DNA of 64,000 bases from Mantis religiosa. Taxonomy: Eukaryota; Arthropoda; Insecta; Mantodea; Mantidae. This document shows, in pieces, positions 58,962 to 64,000 of this stretch. The translations under genes and the position numbers were made by a program. Each line of letters starts with the position of its first letter. The stretch's first letter is position 1. The stretch lies in the NCBI GenBank assembly GCA_030765055.1, contig CM060953.1, positions 182,345,043 to 182,409,042 of the forward strand. The letters are read 5' to 3'. Under the pieces are notes generated by a model, which saw only the letters and a program-made list of their open reading frames with translations, searched no databases and was not told where the DNA came from.

Positions 58962-60543
58962 TTCTTTCAATGTAAATGAAATTCATGTCTTTAATTGTCT
59001 GGAAATTTCTTAAGTATATTCATTCTGATAACTTCTGTATAATTAGTAAACGTAAGAGATAGACAACAATGTAATTGTCGTCAGTTAACACTTACATGAT
59101 ACGTCACTTCTTTGTGAAGTTAAACACATGAAAAATATTCCTGTGTGTAGTGTAGTGTTTAACGCCCGCTTTTACTACATACGGCCCCGCAGGCGATGAC
59201 ACTGATGATGCATGAGATGAAGATGGAGCACCGGTGGAATGAGATGGCGGGGAAACCGGAGGTCCCGGAGAAAACCCGCCCCAACGCCGTGTTGTCCAGC
59301 ACAAATCTCACTTTGCGGCCGCCTGGGATTGAACCCGCAATATTCCTGTGTTTTTCTTTGAATTTTCCAACACGTTACTTAAATGAAAAGTCCTTATTGT
59401 AAAGTCAACACATATCAACGAGTTTTTTAAACGTTTTACTATCGTTTAAATATTCATATCTCCCTTGAAGCTATCATAAAATAAATATTAAATCCAAGCG
59501 TAGTAAGAATACATTATCTAAGAGTGGAAATACCATCAGGGGATTCTACATCTTCACCATTAAATAAACGAGACAAAATAAGAAGGTATGACTGTCCAGG
59601 GTTCTTATTCAGCACAGATCAGTGATTAAAGTACTGTCAACAGAAATCCACGTTTTCAGTTCTGATGACAATAAAGACGTTACCGGTGACATGACTAACT
59701 TTGTACATGCAACTGACTCAGAAGTTCCTAAAATTTTCCTTTCTCATTCTTAAACTTTTAAAACTAGCCATTGCCTTGTTGCACATTGGAACAGGTGCAC
59801 TTTAGATTTGTTTTAATAAACATTTACCATGGCGGCAGTTAACAGTTTGTGTATTTCATGTGGCGAAAAAGCGAGCCACTGGACAAACATAAGAGTAACA
59901 ATTTATAGGATTGACAACAATGGGCGAAAACCACAATAATAATACTTGCAATATTTCTTCTTTTTCTTGTTATGTAACGACAGTGGATTTAAATGATAAT
60001 GTATAATAGTAAAACGATTAATTATTAATTATGGTACCAAACACGTATTCAAATATGTAATTTGAAACTTTGGAATAAGGATCCAATAAGTGTAGTTGGT
60101 CGATATTTTACCTTTCTGATGACTATATATATAGGAAAACAACACGTAATTACATAAACTTCTGACTCTAGTCATCACATGGCAACGGTTTCTGTTATTT
60201 TTAGACTATGAAGCAAATGTTCCACATTTCGCTTAAATCTGCAAGAAAATAAAAAGGGATATCTCAGTGTTTGTAAGTAGATAATAATTCGAGAGTAGAG
60301 AAAGCCATGAGAGTTCAAATTGGTAACAATACGGAATAAAACCGCCCCAAACTTGCAATTGTGTTTCAAAACCGAAGACACTAACAACAAGTCTGAAATG
60401 TAGCATTTGCTTTTCCAATAAACTGAGGAAAGAATTATGCCGGGATAGCCCCAAGGGCATCCCGATTCCAAAAATTGTCAAGGAGTAAGCCCAATCGAAA
60501 GTGCAATGATTGAGCCGAATGGGACACGTCATGCGCATAATGT
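58962..60543 (-). repeat. Module Y, partial copy
   Basis: Same orientation as 47,960-49,315. Lacks the jockey LINE fragment found in both other Y copies and carries a SINE-2 insertion they lack. It ends, like the inverted Y, against module X, so 58,962-63,985 as a whole is an inverted copy of 50,435-55,763. Confidence 0.88.
59147..59338 (-). mobile_element. SINE-2 copy, 5'-truncated, in partial Y
   Basis: 13-bp target duplication AATATTCCTGTGT at 59,134-59,146 and 59,339-59,351. Body matches 2,318-2,480 (CCCGCTTTTACTACATACGG; AAAACCCGCCCCA). The tRNA head is cut within the B box (GGGTTCAATC on the minus strand). Removing the insert restores the sequence seen at 48,110-48,160. Confidence 0.9.
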
Positions 60544-61249
60544 TACACAAACTTCAACTTTCTTAAAGCAGTACTTGAAGACTTGTGTTTCACCCGTCAA
60601 GACAACGAAATATCTACAAAGTGTAAACTCCTCGTAAAAAACAAATACCACTCATTTTATACATTGCACTTTGTCCAGCAGTTTATGAATTTACAATTAT
60701 TTGGCAAATTTTACCAGAGATATTATCGGGAAACCAATTACATTTCCAAAATTATACAACATTTCCTATGCTGCTATCTATCCACTTCCTATTAAGTTCG
60801 GGAACAAGACTGCCATCTTTAATAACTAGCGCCAAAATGTACTCTATAGGGCACATCCGGAACTCATTGGAATTGCGCTAATACTCTGTAATATGTATCA
60901 GATAAATCTAACAGAGGTAAAAGTTAAGTAGTTGTCGCATTCCTCCCAGTAACAGCGAAATACTAACCTTCATCTAAACGATCCAAACGTCTCACACTTA
61001 CAAACTCGAGTAGTACTGTCCAGTCAGAATCAAGATAACTATCGCATTATTCGATGTAGCTAAAAGAAAATAAATGATAACATAATATCAGAGAATGTTT
61101 ATCTAGGTTAATATGTAATTGTACTCATTTAAATAAACATTTCTAAAATTATTTTGTACAAACTCATAGACCTGCTACTTATAGACTATAAATAAAATCT
61201 TGTCAGTTAAATCACAAATTAAATGTTACTTTTTGGTGAAGTTAACCAT

Positions 61250-61690
61250 TTACAGTTAGGGAAAAGGGAATATGTGAGTTGTGTGAGAGAAACGAAAGCA
61301 TAGAACACTATGTAACGGAATGCGAGGAGGTTGCAATGTGTAGAAAAAAGGTTTGGGAGGAAAAATTAGAGAAAGTAGAGAAGAGGATAGTGGCTATAAA
61401 AATGTTAACGGAAAAGAAGGTAAGAAGTATTCGTGATTTCTTACGGAAACTAAAAATAAATGCGGCGGAAATGTAAAGAATATAATAAAGGAAGGTGAGG
61501 GGGAAGAATGCAACTAATTAAGTAACAAGGAGACATGGACGTTAAGAGCTACCTGGCAGAGCAGAAGTCCGGGTGTCGTGTAAGACAAGCTAGCAAAAAG
61601 GTAAAGACAAATAAACGTAGCCTATAGTTGTAAATTGGAAAATTTTGGAATATCCACAATAAATAATTCAATTCTATTCAAAAATATTCA
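61250..61690 (+). pseudogene. LINE-B C-terminal knuckle and 3' end (best copy)
   Basis: The frame through 61,279-61,476 reads ELCERNESIEHYVTECEEVA, a C-x2-C-x7-H-x4-C knuckle once the residues just upstream (GICELC) are included. It continues EEKLEKVEKRIVAIKMLTEK and ends INAAEM. The 3' UTR finishes AATAAATAATTCAATTCTAT. RT is absent; this is a 5'-truncated copy carried within X. Confidence 0.78.
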
Positions 61691-63287
61691 TGCGCTTTGT
61701 TTGAATTTTCAAACAAGTTCGTCAAATCAAATGAAAATTAGCTATTGTAAGGTCATTACATAGCAACGAGTTCTTAAACTTTTGACTATCAACACACCGA
61801 GTTCGAATTCCGGGAGGCTGCCTACACATTCGTGGGTGGGGTACGAGACACTGAGATACATCGGAGCTGATATCGCTGCTGTTTTGTTTGGCTCTGCGTG
61901 GATTCTACACCGGTGGATTCAGTTTGTAAAGCTGCGCACAGTGATATCAGCTCTCTTTCCTGCATTTCTGAGGTAATGTAGCTAGTAGACGTGGTGTACC
62001 TGCGGCACATGACCAGAACTTCTCCGTAAGAGGTTGCCAGGATAGAGAGTGTTGTCCTACGGTAAATCAAGGGAGAAGCCCCGGCAGCTGGCAGATGAAG
62101 ATGGCGGCGAATGTACGTTGGAAAGCCTGGTATGTCTGTGGGCTCGCAGCTGAAGTATACAGCGACTGGACATTTGGAAGGCCGGGAGGGCGCCTGGCAG
62201 TGACTTGTAATATGATTTTAAAAATCTCATTATTACCGTCTGTAAGCTGCTTATATAGTGGCCTTGTGGGTTCGTAGATTTAAAAGTCCAGCTTGCATAA
62301 ATTCAACATGATCTTTATTTCCGTAGAAACACACTTTGGTCAACCCCTACAGTTGTAAAATTACGTCACATACACAATTGCAATCATAAAGTTCGTCTGC
62401 CACACCCACAAACAAACACTCTTGGTGAGTCGCGGCTTCCTTAAACACCTCTACTCATATTACTAGATTATTATGGAATATTCTGTAACAAACAAGAGAT
62501 CGAAACTTCTAGTCAGCTATCTGTCTACCTGTTTCGGCAAGCTTTCATCTCCGCAGTGCACTATCTGTCCTTTATCTCTCCGCACGAAACTCTTTGTGCG
62601 CATCACCGCCAGTCGCGTCAACATCTTTGCTTGTCACTGTCCAAATGTCGCTACTGTGTATAATGGCTCGAAATTAAACTATTCCAAGCTGGTAAGTATC
62701 GTTTGTTCAAAGAATAGACATTTGTAGCAAGGTAGATACAAAGCATTTGCTTCTCCAATGTTTTGAGAAGAATTTATGCTGGGATAGCACGTACGTTATC
62801 CCGAGTTCCAAAAATGAGTTGTCAAACATCTGAAGGTAAGCTCAATCGAAGTGCAACGATTGAGCAACACTTCAACTATGACAAACTTCTCACATTTCAT
62901 CACAAACTTCAGCTGTCTTAAAACACTACTTGAAGACTTTTGTTTCACCCGGGGCGTCCCTGCTCAAACTTATGTATGGTCAGTACCAGGTTACGTCACT
63001 CTCGCTGCATACCTCCTGCCAGCAGTCATCCAGAGCATGCTCTGGGGATGTTTCGAAATCTCGTGTTTTCTGTAGAGTTCCTACGGCCTAACGAATTGCC
63101 TAAGCCTGACACTTCCAAATACACTCGTTCACGTTCTATTGGTGGTACGAAATTTGTTACTTAAGGAAGACAGGACTTGTATTTCAAGTGTATACTATAT
63201 TTTCATTAAAATGTGGCAGCGAGTTAGTCTTGCGTTGTTTAAGAGTAAGTCAGAGTGGCGGATCACGTGAGTGGGTCTGACAAAGCA

Positions 63288-63940
63288 CGAGGGCTGTTCA
63301 ATAAACAATGATCACAACTTTTTTGACAACGTACCTTAACTCATCCTCATAATTTTGATAGTCCTTCTCAAAATAGTCTCCTCTGAACGCGATGCACTTG
63401 TCCCAGCGTTTCTACCAGTCTTCAAAGACATGCTGGAAACCAGCTTTTGAGAGGTACTTGAAAATCGCCTCCGCAGCCTTCACCACTGCTTCTGATGATG
63501 GATAACGCCTCCCACAAAGGCATTTCTCCCTATAGTCCGGTTTAGCCTCATGTGACGTTGATTTTTGGAAGATATTCAGCAACATTGGCAATATGCAGCT
63601 GGGGTTGGTGATGAAGGAGACTTCCACACTGAGCTCTGCTGTTTGCTCTCAGGATCAAAATGATGTAGCCGAGTTTGATCAGCAGTGATTACGTTTGAAA
63701 GAAACTCCGGATCTTCCTCTAACATCGACTTTAACTACATGTTACCTCCACTGAGGTAGGCGATGCTGAAGATGTCTGAACTTGCCTGGTTCTCACAGGC
63801 GGGAACCAGGAGTACCAACAATGAAACTACTACGGCGTGTTTCTTTCACATTAAGCTAACAGAATATAATACGGCTGAATTTTATTGCGGAAAACTATGA
63901 CCATAAAAAACTATGATAATTCTTTACTGAACAGGCCTCG
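63288..63940 (-). mobile_element. Mariner 1 deletion derivative, inverted twin
   Basis: Mirror copy of 50,473-51,126, with both TIRs and the same 30-bp internal inversion (CCCTATAGTCCGGTTTAGCC at about 63,530). The inversion therefore predates the duplication of X. Confidence 0.82.
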
Positions 63941-64000
63941 TATATCTTGCTCTGTGAGTTAGCGTGCGTTTCTGGTGCGTCAAAGACCACTCAGCAAAAC

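Larger units (their letters stand above)
60544..63985 (-). repeat. Module X, inverted copy
   Basis: Arm partner of 50,435-53,870. Contains LINE-B (61,250-61,690, +), an LTR-like segment starting TTGTGGGTTCGTAGATTTAA at 62,265, hairpins near 62,780-62,865, and the mariner derivative 63,288-63,940. Similarity fades at about 63,985, close to the window edge. Confidence 0.92.

Overview
This is a eukaryotic nuclear sequence. It is AT-rich, has no operon-like gene layout, and is almost entirely repeats. The mix (mariner/Tc1 elements, jockey-like LINEs, a Penelope-like element, hAT elements, LTRs of one family, several tRNA-derived SINEs) fits a large insect genome. The SINE and LINE types recall Blattodea/Polyneoptera, especially a cockroach, but that placement is inference. 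I found no intact host gene. The only host-derived coding sequence is a decayed intronless copy of a CNBP-type zinc-knuckle gene near 23.5 kb.

Layout. 0-5.7 kb: a LINE-A 3' end, a SINE nested in a SINE, a SINE split by a LINE-B, then a 92-bp minisatellite. 5.7-16 kb: a GC-rich foldback repeat, jockey and CR1/jockey-like LINE tails, a Penelope-like GIY-YIG fragment cut by an LTR, and a 108-bp tandem array grown from a SINE body. 17-30 kb: four families of mariner/IS630-type remnants, several carrying nested LINEs, the CNBP pseudogene, and a mariner/LINE-A chimera. 32-34 kb: tandem 0.5-kb GC-rich units. 34.8-36.9 kb: a hAT-like element with a perfect 8-bp target duplication carrying a LINE fragment. 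38-44 kb: a tRNA-bearing foldback element inside a SINE, an LTR bracketed by very long TAA and ATG microsatellites, and a mariner interrupted by a solo LTR with its 4-bp target duplication. 44-64 kb: a hAT transposase relic and then a dense system of large inverted repeats.

The 47-64 kb region is the least ordinary part. Two modules, X (about 3.4 kb) and Y (about 2.9 kb), occur as Y, X, Y-inverted, a partial X, a two-tailed foldback mariner, a partial Y, and X-inverted. Open frames shared by the arms differ by only a few residues or none. Insertions present in some copies and absent from others give a relative order of events. A pair of short conserved hairpins recurs eight times inside these modules.

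All reading frames reported are fragments. Many begin at a non-ATG codon or only because the fragment begins there. Family assignments rest on motifs read by eye. Boundaries not defined by a target-site duplication or terminal inverted repeat are approximate.
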